From: Sandaracinus amylolyticus
GTDB lineage: Bacteria; Myxococcota_A; Polyangia; Polyangiales; Sandaracinaceae
Assembly (NCBI RefSeq): GCF_000737325.1
Contig: NZ_CP011125.1
Location: 2,852,001-2,916,000 of the forward strand
Length of the DNA: 64,000 bases
Reading direction: 5' to 3'
Position 1 is the stretch's first letter, and each line of letters starts with the position of its first letter. The notes beneath the pieces are model-generated. The model did no database searches. It was not told the origin of the DNA and was given only the letters and a program-made list of their open reading frames with translations. Position numbers and translations under genes: made by a program. Of this stretch, positions 45,551-55,000 are shown piece after piece.

Positions 45551-47149
45551 ATGCGCACGATCGTCCGGCTCGTCCTCGCGCTCGCGTGCTTCGCGGGCGC
45601 ACCCGTCGCGTCGGCGCAGCTCGCGCCCGATCCCGCGGTCGACGGCGGCGCGCCGCGCGCGTGGCGTGACGGCGAGCGCGTGCTGGTCGCCCATCCGCGC
45701 GGCGATGGCAGGGTGACGGTCACCACCGAGGGCCGCTCGTTCGTCGCGCGTGCCTCCGCCGAGGCGATCGTCGCGGGCGCGCTCTCGTCGCTCGATGCGC
45801 TCGCCGTCGACGTGGTGCGCGTGCTGAGCGAGCGACGCGGCGTCGCGCTCGTGCGCTCGCGCCGCGACGAGGACGGGATCGCGCTCGCGTCGCGCCTCGG
45901 CCCGCACGTCGGTCGCGAGCTGCGCTACGCGGTGCCCGATCTGCATCTGCGCCGTCGCGTCGCCGCGATCGACGTGCCGCCCGACGATCCGCGCTACGGC
46001 GCGCAGTGGTACCTCGGGCGCATCGACATCGAGCGCGCGTGGCGCATCGAGACCGGCGATCCGAGCGTCACCATCACGATCGTCGACAACGGGTGCGATC
46101 TCGCGCACCCCGATCTCGCGCCGCAGCTCCTGCCCGGTCGCGACGTGCTCGACGGCGACGACGATCCCTCGCACGTGCCGCTCGCGCAGGGCAACGAGCA
46201 CGGCACCGCGTGCGCAGGGATCGCGGGCGCGCGCGGCGACGACGGGATCGGGATCGCGGGCGCGTGCCCCGAGTGCTCGCTGCGCTGCGTGCGCCTGCTC
46301 GCGCCGGACGAGAGCGAGATCCCGCTCTCCGCGGACGTCGAGGCGTTCCAGCTCGCGATCGATCGCGGCGACAGCGTCGTGTCGAACAGCTGGGGCTTCG
46401 TCGAGCGCATCCCGGTGCCCGCGCCGCTCGCCGAGGTCGTGGAAGCCGCGTTCACCGAAGGGCGCGGCGGGCGCGGCGCGCTCGTCGTGTTCGCCGCGGG
46501 CAACGACGATCGCGAGCTCGGCGACGAGGAGCTCACCGCGGTGCGCGGCGTGATCACCGTCGGCGCGCTGCGCAGCCGTGACGAGGCGACGTCGTTCACC
46601 AACCGCGGCGCGAGCGTCGATCTCAGCGCGCCGACGGGCACCGTCACGACCGACGTGACCGGCGCCGACGGGAACGACGAGAGCGACTACACCGCGCTCT
46701 TCGGCGGCACTTCGGCGGCGGCGCCAGTGGTCTCGGGGGTCGCCGCGCTCCTCTTCGCGGCGGCGCCGGAAGCGAGCGCGCAGGAGGTGCACGACGCGCT
46801 CATCGCGACCGCGCGCCGCGCGCCCTACGCGACGCCCGACGAGAACGGGCACGATCCGATCTACGGCTTCGGCGTCGTCGATCCGGGCGCGGCGCTCGAG
46901 CGGCTGCTCGCGGCGCACCCCCGGCCCGACGCGGGCATCGGCGCGGATGCCGGCGCCGGCGCGGACGCGCCTCCGGGCTGCTCGTGCTCGGCCGCCGGGC
47001 GCGGCCCGCGCGCGATGCCGCTGGGGTTGCTCGTGATCGCGCTCGCGTGGCTCGCTCAGCGCGTGCGCTTGTTCCACGGCTCGAAGCGCTCGATGTCTTC
47101 GATCTTCGGGAACGTGCCCTCGAAGCGCCAGCCGCGATCGTCGATGTAG
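45551..47149 (+). CDS. secreted subtilisin-like (S8) serine protease with MYXO-CTERM-like tail
   Basis: The 532-aa protein has a signal peptide (LVLALACFAGAPVASA) and a pro-region of about 130 residues. The S8 domain has Asp179 (IVDNGCDLAHPDL), His217 (NEHGTACAGIAG), an Asn in the oxyanion region (VVFAAGNDD) and Ser388 (GGTSAAAPVVSGVAAL). An Asp/Ala/Gly linker leads to GCSCSAAGRG, a hydrophobic stretch and RVR, which fits MYXO-CTERM. The frame then runs on for about 25 residues, so the original stop may have been lost. The tail overlaps the convergent gene by 94 bases. TATTCT ends 6 bases before the ATG. Confidence 0.92.
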   Translation: MRTIVRLVLALACFAGAPVASAQLAPDPAVDGGAPRAWRDGERVLVAHPRGDGRVTVTTEGRSFVARASAEAIVAGALSSLDALAVDVVRVLSERRGVALVRSRRDEDGIALASRLGPHVGRELRYAVPDLHLRRRVAAIDVPPDDPRYGAQWYLGRIDIERAWRIETGDPSVTITIVDNGCDLAHPDLAPQLLPGRDVLDGDDDPSHVPLAQGNEHGTACAGIAGARGDDGIGIAGACPECSLRCVRLLAPDESEIPLSADVEAFQLAIDRGDSVVSNSWGFVERIPVPAPLAEVVEAAFTEGRGGRGALVVFAAGNDDRELGDEELTAVRGVITVGALRSRDEATSFTNRGASVDLSAPTGTVTTDVTGADGNDESDYTALFGGTSAAAPVVSGVAALLFAAAPEASAQEVHDALIATARRAPYATPDENGHDPIYGFGVVDPGAALERLLAAHPRPDAGIGADAGAGADAPPGCSCSAAGRGPRAMPLGLLVIALAWLAQRVRLFHGSKRSMSSIFGNVPSKRQPRSSM

Positions 47150-48414
47150 ACGCGTGCCGGCGGCTTGCTGCGCGGGATCGAGACGCGATCGACGATCTCC
47201 GGCGCGAGCCCGTGCGCGCGCAGCCACTCGCGCATCGCGTCGGTCGCGCCCGGCTCGCGCGTGCGCGTCGAGAGGATCGCGATCTCGAACGACTCGTAGA
47301 GCTTCGCGAGCCACTCGATCGCGCCCGGCACCGGCGGATCGGGGATCACCGTCCCGCCCTTCCAGCCCGACGTGTAGCTGTGCAGGACGCCGTCGAAGTC
47401 AACGCACACCGTGTCGCGCTTCCGCTTCTTGCGCGGCTTGCGCTCGCGCTTCGCCGGCTCGGGCGGCGTCGGCTCGGGCAGCCACGCGGGCGGCGGCTCG
47501 ACCTCGTGCGCGTGCGCGGGCTGCGCGTCGCCGTACCACGCCGCGTCGTCGGTCGGATCGTCGTAGACGTAGACCGTCTCGGTCGTCTCGTGCGTGACGT
47601 ACTCCTTCTCGGGATCGCCGAGCATCGGAGAGATCGCCGCGTGGCGGACCGGAAGGCGCAGCACCTCGCCGACGTCGACGCCGAGCTCGCGCGGATCGAG
47701 CAGCGGCGCGGCACGCGTGAGCGCCTCGCGCGGGTGCTCGACGTGCGGCACCGCGGGCAGCGCGTACGTCGCGGCGACGCCCTTCATCGACGGATCGATC
47801 TCGCCCGCCGCCTGGCGCTCCGCCCACGCCCAGACCGACTCCCACTTCGCCGCCGGCACCGGCACTGCGAGCGGCAGGATCACGCGGAACTTCGGGTGCT
47901 CCGGCGTGTGCGACCACGTCGTGTGCACGAGGTGGAACCAGTCCTGCCAGAGCGCGATCGCGTCGGGGATGCGCACGCCCTTGTCGTAGTCGAGCACCAG
48001 ACAGGACACGTGCGTCACGCCCTCGCTGCCGCGCTCCTTCCATCCCTCGCGGTACACCGCGGGCGACCACAGGCGCAGATCGCGCTTCGCCGATGCGCGC
48101 GCGTGGAAGCGCATCTCCTCGGCGCGCGCGCGCATCGCGGGCATCGGGTCGTGGCCTCCGGCGCGCGCCTTCGCGCCCGCCTCGAGGATCGCGACGAGCC
48201 GCTCGCCCACCGCGGGCTCGCCCGCGAGGGCCTGATCGAGCGCGCGATCGATGCGCGCCATCTCGCGCGCGATCTTCTGGTGCAGCTGCGGCTTGAGCTC
48301 GAAGCGCCGGAAGCACGCCGCGAGCTCCGACAGCGTGAGCACCTCCGACAGCGGCTCGGTGTCGAACACGCGCTTGAACGTGCAGACCGGGAAGGTGGGA
48401 GCGCTCTCCTCCAT
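47056..48414 (-). CDS. primase-like (AEP) / HAD hydrolase fusion protein
   Basis: The 452-aa protein has two parts. Residues about 100-245 resemble replicative AEP primase domains of plasmids and phages: CLVLDYDKG (two metal-binding Asp), TTWSHTPEHPKFRVILPL and a later Asp in EIDPSMKG. After a Pro/Lys-rich linker, residues about 330-452 form a HAD domain with DFDGVLHSY (DxD), ILSTRTREPG (motif II), and SKPPARVYIDDRGW (Lys and DD). That set is complete for phosphoryl transfer. No other phage or plasmid gene is nearby. Start 48414 is the first ATG with a sensible N-terminus. Its 3' end overlaps the subtilisin tail. Confidence 0.6.
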   Translation of the reverse strand: MEESAPTFPVCTFKRVFDTEPLSEVLTLSELAACFRRFELKPQLHQKIAREMARIDRALDQALAGEPAVGERLVAILEAGAKARAGGHDPMPAMRARAEEMRFHARASAKRDLRLWSPAVYREGWKERGSEGVTHVSCLVLDYDKGVRIPDAIALWQDWFHLVHTTWSHTPEHPKFRVILPLAVPVPAAKWESVWAWAERQAAGEIDPSMKGVAATYALPAVPHVEHPREALTRAAPLLDPRELGVDVGEVLRLPVRHAAISPMLGDPEKEYVTHETTETVYVYDDPTDDAAWYGDAQPAHAHEVEPPPAWLPEPTPPEPAKRERKPRKKRKRDTVCVDFDGVLHSYTSGWKGGTVIPDPPVPGAIEWLAKLYESFEIAILSTRTREPGATDAMREWLRAHGLAPEIVDRVSIPRSKPPARVYIDDRGWRFEGTFPKIEDIERFEPWNKRTR

Positions 48415-48547
48415 GCGCGCCGAGCGTACTTCCGTTCTTTGATCGCGTTTGATCGTCTTTGAGGGAGGGGCGATCGCACGGGCCCGGTACTTCGTCGCGC
48501 AACGAGGGCGGCACGTCGTCGCCCGCACGAACGAGGACGGACATCCC

Positions 48548-48991
48548 ATGGCGATCTTCTTCAGCGATCTCTACGTCGACACCCTCTCGAAGGCGCTGCT
48601 CGCGCCCGGTGAGCGCCTCGTGGCGCGCGCCAGCGGCCTGGACGTGCCGTGGTGGTCGATGGGCATCCCGATGCTCGCGAGCCACTATCTCGTGCTCGTC
48701 ACCAACCAGCGCGCGGTCCTGGTGCGACACAAGCGCGGCTGGGTCACCGGCGACCGCATGGAAGAGGTCAAGAGCGTCGCGTGGAGCCAGGTGCAGCAGC
48801 TCAAGGTGAGCGGGCTCTTCGCGAAGAAGAAGCTCACGCTCGAGGCGGGCGAGGTGCGCCTGTCGCTCGCGGTGCGCGGCGGCTTCCTCGAGATCCCCGG
48901 CAACCTCGACGCCGCGAAGCAGGCCGTCGACACCTGGCAGCAGTCGAAGGCGCTGCCGGCCAGCACGGCCTCGTACGCCCGCGCCTCGTGA
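48548..48991 (+). CDS. small PH-domain-like protein
   Basis: The 147-aa protein shows a beta-barrel then helix pattern seen in bacterial PH-like domains. It has YLVLVTNQRAVLVRHKRGWVTGDRMEEV, WSQVQQLKVSGLFAKKKLTLEAG, a strand with VRLSLAVRGGFLEI, and a C-terminal helix (NLDAAKQAVDTWQQSK). No signal peptide or membrane helix is visible. Function is unknown; membrane-lipid or protein binding is possible for the fold. ATG 48548 follows GAGGACGGA. Confidence 0.6.
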   Translation: MAIFFSDLYVDTLSKALLAPGERLVARASGLDVPWWSMGIPMLASHYLVLVTNQRAVLVRHKRGWVTGDRMEEVKSVAWSQVQQLKVSGLFAKKKLTLEAGEVRLSLAVRGGFLEIPGNLDAAKQAVDTWQQSKALPASTASYARAS

Positions 48992-49047
48992 TCGAAAAAT
49001 CGTGAACCCGCCGGTTCGCGTCGCGCGTTCTACCCGGGAGAGCGACG

Positions 49048-49719
49048 ATGCGGGGGGCTTTGGCGAGGACGGACGCAGTCCTGGACGAGGGCGAGCAGGG
49101 CGCGCGCGTGGTCGCGCTCTCTGCTCCATCCCCGCACGAGCGGGCGCTCCTCGAGCGACATCGCGGCGGCGACCCCGCGGCGTTCGCGGAGCTGATCGAG
49201 ACCTGGCAGGCGCCGATCCACGGCTACCTCGCGCGCTCCGGCGTCGCCGCGCCGGAGCGCGACGATCTCTTCCAAGAGGTCTTCCTGCGCGTGCACGGCG
49301 CGCTCCGCGGCGCCGAGGGCACCGACGGGCTCCCGCGCGGCCCGCTCGGCCCGTGGATCTTCGCGATCGCGGTCAACGCGGTGCGCAGCCACTTCCGCAA
49401 GCAGAAGGTGCGCGCCGTGGTGTCGCTGCGCGACGACGCGGGCGACGCCACCGCCGATCACGCGCCGAGCCCCGAGGGCGCGCTCGTGATGCGCGAGACG
49501 ACCGCGTGGGTCGAGGCGCAGATCGCGCGCCTGCCGCTCGAGCAGCGCGAGGCGCTCCTCCTGTGCACCGTGCACGGGCTCGAGCTGCGCGACGCCGCCG
49601 AAGCGCTCGGCGTGCCGGTCGACACCGTGAAGACGCGGGTGCGCCGCGCGCGCCTCGCGCTCGCCGAAGCGCGCGCCCGCCGAGCGCTGCGCGAAGAGAG
49701 AGAGGAGGGCGCACGATGA
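49048..49719 (+). CDS. ECF RNA polymerase sigma factor
   Basis: The 223-aa sigma factor has region 2 (HRGGDPAAFAELIETW, LFQEVFLRVHGALRG, GPWIFAIAVNAVRSHFRKQ) and region 4 (LPLEQREALLLCTVHGLELRDAAEALGVPVDTVKTRVRRARL). The stop overlaps the next start by 4 bases (ATGA), and the next gene begins with an anti-sigma zinc domain, so they form a sigma/anti-sigma pair. It should be released on an envelope signal and direct its own operon and other targets. Confidence 0.93.
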   Translation: MRGALARTDAVLDEGEQGARVVALSAPSPHERALLERHRGGDPAAFAELIETWQAPIHGYLARSGVAAPERDDLFQEVFLRVHGALRGAEGTDGLPRGPLGPWIFAIAVNAVRSHFRKQKVRAVVSLRDDAGDATADHAPSPEGALVMRETTAWVEAQIARLPLEQREALLLCTVHGLELRDAAEALGVPVDTVKTRVRRARLALAEARARRALREEREEGAR

Positions 49720-52004
49720 GCCTCCCGTGCGACGACGTGCGCGACCGCATCGCCGACGGCGAGCCGCTCGCCGAGGGCGACCTCGCCGCGCACCTCGCGA
49801 CGTGTGACGCGTGCCGCGCGATCGCGGCCTCGCTCGTGGAGATCGACGCCGCGCTCGCGGCGATGCCCGAGCGCAGCGCGCCGCCCGCGCTGGTGCGCGC
49901 CACCATCGATCGCGCGAATGCGCCGCTCCCCGCGGGGCGCCTCGCGATCGCGGCGCTCGTCGCGGCGCTGATCGCGCTCGTGCAGGCGCCGTTCGCGCTG
50001 CTGCGCTGGCTCGCGACCCCGAAGCGCGCAGGGCTGGCCCTCGGCGCGAGCGCGCTCGGTGCGGCGGCGGTCGCGCTCCTGACCGTGCGCACCGCGCGCG
50101 TGGAGCTCGTGACCCACGCCGACACGACGGTCGCCGCGCTGCCCGAGGCCGACGACGGGATCGTGAGCGACGGCGACCTCGGCGGAGAGGGTGAGGCGCT
50201 TCGTGGCCCGCTCGACGAAGGCGGGGACGAGACCGAACGGGCGTGGAACGATCGCGACGTCGACGGACGGTTCGCCACGATGCTCGACGAGGCGCGCGGC
50301 GCGGCCGCGACGATCGACGCCGAGACCTGCGCGCAGCTCCGAGCGCTCGGGTACTTCAGCGGGACGTGCGGGGGCGACGCGCTCGCAGCGCCGCGAGAGC
50401 AGACCGTCGTGACGCGCGCACCGCGCGCCAGCGCGGTCGTCGTCGGTCAGCCGCCGATCGCCGGGCTCGTCGCCGACGACGCGCAGGACCTCCTCACGGC
50501 CACCACGACGACGCGCGACGACGATTGGCTCGCCTCGCTCGATCGGGTCGACGTGCCGACGCAGCCGCGCGCCGGCTGGTGGGAGAACACGTACGTGCCC
50601 GGCGATCCCGCGCTGCGGGTCCTCCACGCGCGCGTCGCGTCGCGCCCCGACGCGCTCGCGCTCGCCGAGCTCGCCGCGCCCACCACGCCCGCGCTCGCCG
50701 CGCCCCGCGACGCCGCGCTCGCGCTCGGGGTCCACGCCGACGTGCGCGCGACCGAAGGCGAGCGACGCGTCCGCGTCGAGGTCGCGCTGCGCGGCATCGA
50801 GCGCCCCGCCGGGCGCCGCGATCCCATGAACGTCGCGGTGGTGCTCGACGCGCGCCGCGGGCTCGACGAGGACGCGGAGCGTCGCGTCCGCGCGCTCCTC
50901 GGCGCGCTCGGCGCCGCGCGCGGCGCCCGCGATCGGGTCGCGCTGCACGCTGCGGGCGAGGGCGGCGGCGAGCTCGTCGCGCTGGGCGCGCTGCGCCACG
51001 GCGAGGTCGAGGTCGCGCTGCGTGCTCTCGGCGTGCTCACCGCCGACGAGCCCGACGTCTCGCTCGCCGACGCGCTCGGCGCCGCGATGCGCGCCGCGGG
51101 CGGAGGCGAGGGCGCGGGTCTCGTCCTGCTCCTCACCCCCGATGCCGCGCTCGACGCCGAGAGCGAGTCCGTCGTGCACGCCGGCGCGCTCGCGGGCATC
51201 TCGACCACGGCCATCGCCATCGACGACGCCGCGTCGCTCGCCGCGCTCGATCGCATCGCGCTCGCCGGGCACGGCCGCCGTCGCGCGCTCGCCGACGACG
51301 CCGAGCGCGCGGTGCGCGACGAGCTCGAGATCGCCTCGCGCGTCGTCGCGCGCGCGGTGCGCATCGAGCTGCGCCTCGCCGAGGGCGTGCAGCTCGTCGA
51401 CGTCGTCGGCTCGCGACCGCTCGACGCCGAGCACACCGCGCGCGCCCGCGAGTCCGAGCGCACCGTCGATCGCGAGCTCGCGTCGAGCCTCGGCATCACC
51501 GCCGACCGCGACGACGCCGGCGAGGGCGTCGTGATCTACGTCCCCGCGTTCCACGCCGGCGCGTCGCACGCGGTGCTCCTCGATCTCCTCGTCTCCGGCC
51601 CGGGCCCGCTCCTCGAGGCGGACGTGCGGTTCAAGGATCTCGTCCGCCTCCGCAACGGGCGCGCGACCGGCGCGCTCTCGATCGCCCGCGGCCGTCCCGA
51701 GCGCGGCCCCGCCGAGCTGCGCGTCCTCGCGCGCCTCGTCGCGACCGAGATCGCGCGCGCGCTCGACGAGGTCGCCGATCACCTCGAGCGCGGCGACCAC
51801 GCTGCCGCGCGCGACCGCGCCGCGCAGGCCCGCGCGCGCCTCGACGACGCTACCACCGCGCACGCCGGGCTCGCGCCCGCGCTGCTCGCCGAGCGCGCGC
51901 TGCTCGATCGCGTCGACGTCGCGCTCGCATCGCCCTCCGAGCTCCTCGCCGCGTCGCTCCGCTACGCGTCGCGCCGCCACGTCGTCGTCCCCGACGCGCT
52001 GTAG
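49716..52004 (+). CDS. anti-sigma factor fused to a VWA-like domain
   Basis: The 762-aa protein begins with a zinc anti-sigma domain whose H-x3-C-x2-C is His26, Cys30, Cys33 (HLATCDACR). Two hydrophobic stretches follow (about 75-98 and 105-122). An Asp/Glu-rich exposed region leads to a von Willebrand factor A-like module from about residue 370 (RRDPMNVAVVLDARRGLDEDAERRVRALLGAL). Its MIDAS is degenerate: DARRG replaces DxSxS. Helices rich in Glu/Arg end the protein. A GAGGAGG site precedes ATG 49716. It is followed by a large membrane protein, and the three genes appear to be one signalling operon. Confidence 0.8.
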   Translation: MSLPCDDVRDRIADGEPLAEGDLAAHLATCDACRAIAASLVEIDAALAAMPERSAPPALVRATIDRANAPLPAGRLAIAALVAALIALVQAPFALLRWLATPKRAGLALGASALGAAAVALLTVRTARVELVTHADTTVAALPEADDGIVSDGDLGGEGEALRGPLDEGGDETERAWNDRDVDGRFATMLDEARGAAATIDAETCAQLRALGYFSGTCGGDALAAPREQTVVTRAPRASAVVVGQPPIAGLVADDAQDLLTATTTTRDDDWLASLDRVDVPTQPRAGWWENTYVPGDPALRVLHARVASRPDALALAELAAPTTPALAAPRDAALALGVHADVRATEGERRVRVEVALRGIERPAGRRDPMNVAVVLDARRGLDEDAERRVRALLGALGAARGARDRVALHAAGEGGGELVALGALRHGEVEVALRALGVLTADEPDVSLADALGAAMRAAGGGEGAGLVLLLTPDAALDAESESVVHAGALAGISTTAIAIDDAASLAALDRIALAGHGRRRALADDAERAVRDELEIASRVVARAVRIELRLAEGVQLVDVVGSRPLDAEHTARARESERTVDRELASSLGITADRDDAGEGVVIYVPAFHAGASHAVLLDLLVSGPGPLLEADVRFKDLVRLRNGRATGALSIARGRPERGPAELRVLARLVATEIARALDEVADHLERGDHAAARDRAAQARARLDDATTAHAGLAPALLAERALLDRVDVALASPSELLAASLRYASRRHVVVPDAL

Positions 52005-52026
52005 CCCTTTCGAACACGAGGTCCTC

Positions 52027-55000
52027 ATGTCGCTGGCCCGCTTCGTCGCGGCCGCCGCGCTGTCGGCGTCCGTCCTCTCGTCGTCGCTCTTCCACCACGG
52101 CACGGCGCTCGCGCAGGAAGGCACCGTGCGCGTGCCGCTCGCGACGTGGCAGCAGCTCGCGTCCGCGGCGCCCACCGCGCCCCGCGCGTCCATCGGCGTC
52201 ACCCGCGTGATGATCTCCGTCGACGACGAGCTCGTCGCGACGGTGCGCGCGAGCGTCGCGATCCGCGCCCGCGAGGCCGGCGCCGAGGCGCTCGTGCTCC
52301 CACCCGGCGTCGTGCTGCGCGAGGCCAGCGCGAACGGCGCGCCGATCGATCTCGCGCCCACCCGCGACGGCCTGGTGTGGATCGTCGAGACCGCCGGGTC
52401 GCACTCGCTCGAGCTCGTCTACGACGTGCCCGGCGCCCGCGCCGATGACGGCGCGTCGATCGGCATCCCGCTCCCGCTCGCGCCCTCGGTGCAGGTGAGC
52501 GCCGTGCTCCCCGCCGATGCCGCGTCGGCCAGCTTCGTCCCCGCGATCAACCCGCACTTCGAAGACGGTGTGCTCGAAGCCATCGTCCCCGGCGGCAGCG
52601 GCGCGCTGCTCGCGTGGCGCACCCTCGAGGCCACGACGACCCCCGCGCCGAGCCGCGCGCTCTATCGCGGCGAGCTCGCCTCTGGCGCGGTGCGCTTCGA
52701 GGCCGAGCTCGACGTCGAGCTCGCGCATGACGAGGCCGTGCTGGTGCCGCTCTTCCCGCGCGACGTCGCGCTCGCGGTGCTCGAGGTCGATCGCACCGCC
52801 GCGCCCATCCGCACCACCGACGACGGCCGCCTCGCCGCGCTGGTGCGCGGCCGCGGGCGCCACGTGCTGCACGCGACGTTCGAGGTGCCCATCACCTCGG
52901 AGCGCGGCCTGCCCGGCGCGCGCGTGCCGATCCCCGAGGTGCCGGTCTCGCGCTTCGAGCTCGCGATCCCGGGCGACAAGGACGTGCGCGTCGAGCCCGC
53001 CGTCGCGGTCCATCGCACTCGACGCGGCGCGAGCACGCTCGTCAGCTTCCACGTGCCGATGCGCAGCGAGGTGCAGCTCGCCTGGCCCGAGGCGCTGCCC
53101 GAGACCGCGGAAGGCGCGCCCGAGCTGCGCGCCGCCGCGACGCTGGTGCACGTGGTGCGCGCCGAGGAGGGCCTGCTGCGCGCGACCGCGCACGTCGAGT
53201 ACCAGCTCGCGCGCGGCAGCGCGTCGCGCCTCGAGCTGCGCGTGCCCCACGGCGTCGAGGTCGACGCGGTGCGCGCCGACGCCGCCGAGGTCGCCGACTT
53301 CCGCGTCGCCGGCGAGCGCGAGCGCGTGCTCACCGTGTTCCTCGATCGCGCGTTCGGACCGACGCTGGCGCAGGACGTCGTCGCGCTCGAGATCGACTAC
53401 GAGGTGCTGCTCGGTCGCGCCGGGCCCTTCGAGGTGCCGCTGCTCGAGGCGCGCGGCGTGCGGCGCCAGCGCGGGCTCGCGGCGCTGCTCGCGACGCGCG
53501 ACCTCGTGCTCGAGCCCGCCTCCGAGGAGGGCCTCGTGCGGGTCGGCGAGAACCAGCTCCCCGCCGCGATCCGCGCCCGCATCGACGCGACGATCGCGCA
53601 CGTGTTCCGGTGGTCCGACGCCCCGCCCGCGCTGCGCGCCACCACCGCGACGCGCCCCCGCGAGGCCGCGCGCTTCGACGCGCGCCTCGACGCGCTGGTC
53701 TCGCTCGGCGACGCGTCGACGACCGCGTGGGCCGCGATCGACGTGCGCGTGAAGTCGGGCAGCCTCTCCGAGCTCGTCGTCGCGCTGCCCGAGGGGGCGA
53801 GCCTGCTCGACGTCGTCGCGCCCTCGCTGCGCGAGCACCGCCTCGAGGGCTCGCGGGTGCGGCTCTCGTTCACCCAGGAGATGGAGGGCGACGTGCACGT
53901 CGAGCTGCGCTGGGAGCGCATCGTCGCCGCGGGCGAGACCGAGCTCGACGCGCCGATGGCGCACGTCGAGGGCGCCGACGTCGAGCAGGGCCGCGTCGCG
54001 ATCGAGGCGACCGCCGCGGTCGAGGTCGAGCCCGCGCGCGCCGAGGGGCTCTCGCCGGTCGAGGTCTCGGAGCTGCCCGAGGAGCTCGTGGTGCGCAGCG
54101 AGAGCCCGGTGCTGCTCGCGTATCGATGGGCCCACGCGTCGCCGGCGCCGCGCCTCGCGCTGCGCGTCGCGCGTCATCGCCGCGCCGAGCTGCGCGAGGC
54201 CGCGATCGACGACGCGACCTACCGCACGCTGGTCACGAGCGACGGGCTCGCGGTGACGGTCGCGACGTGGATGGTGCGCAACGAGCGCGAGCAGTTCCTG
54301 CGCGTCGCGCTGCCCGCGGGATCCGAGCTGTGGTCGGCGCGGGTCGGAGGCCGCGCCGAGACGCCGGCGATCGCGGGCGACGTGTTGATGATCGGCGTGG
54401 TGCGCGCGGAGGGCGCGTTCCCGGTGGAGATCGTCTACGCGACGCCGATCGCGCGGCTCGGCGCGCTGGGTCGCCTCGCGCTGCCGCTGGCGCGCCCCGA
54501 GGCGATCGCGGCGCGCACGCGGTGGGAGGTGCTGCTGCCCGACGGAGCGCGGTGGAGCGCGCCCTCGAGCGAGCTCGCGGTGCGCTCGCGCGAGCCGGCG
54601 GTCGGCGAGGCGCCGTTCGTGCACGGGATCGCGATGCAGGGCGGCGAGCGCATCGTGCTCGAGGGGCTGTTCGTCGAGCGCGAAGGGCGCGCGCCGAGCG
54701 TGTCGATCGCGTACGCGTCGGGCGCGGGCGTCGCGCTCGGGTGGCTGCTCGGGATCGTCGGCGCGCTGCTCGTGTGGGTCGGGCTGCTGGGCGTCGTGAT
54801 GGCGCGGAGCGGCGTGATCGTGGTGCCCGAGCAGGGCGAGGCGGGGATGGTGGAGCTCGCGACGTATCGGGTGGCCGCGAGCGCGCAGCGCGCGACGACG
54901 ACGAGGCGCGGCGTGGCTGCGCTGGCGGCGAGCGCGGTGTTGGGCGCAGCGGTGTTGGCGGTCGCGCTGGGGTGGCTCGAGACGAGCGCGTGGGGGCCGG

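Noticed and set aside
47056-48414. Prophage or plasmid replication region
   Set aside because: Only the primase-like domain suggests it; no integrase, capsid, terminase or partition genes are present.
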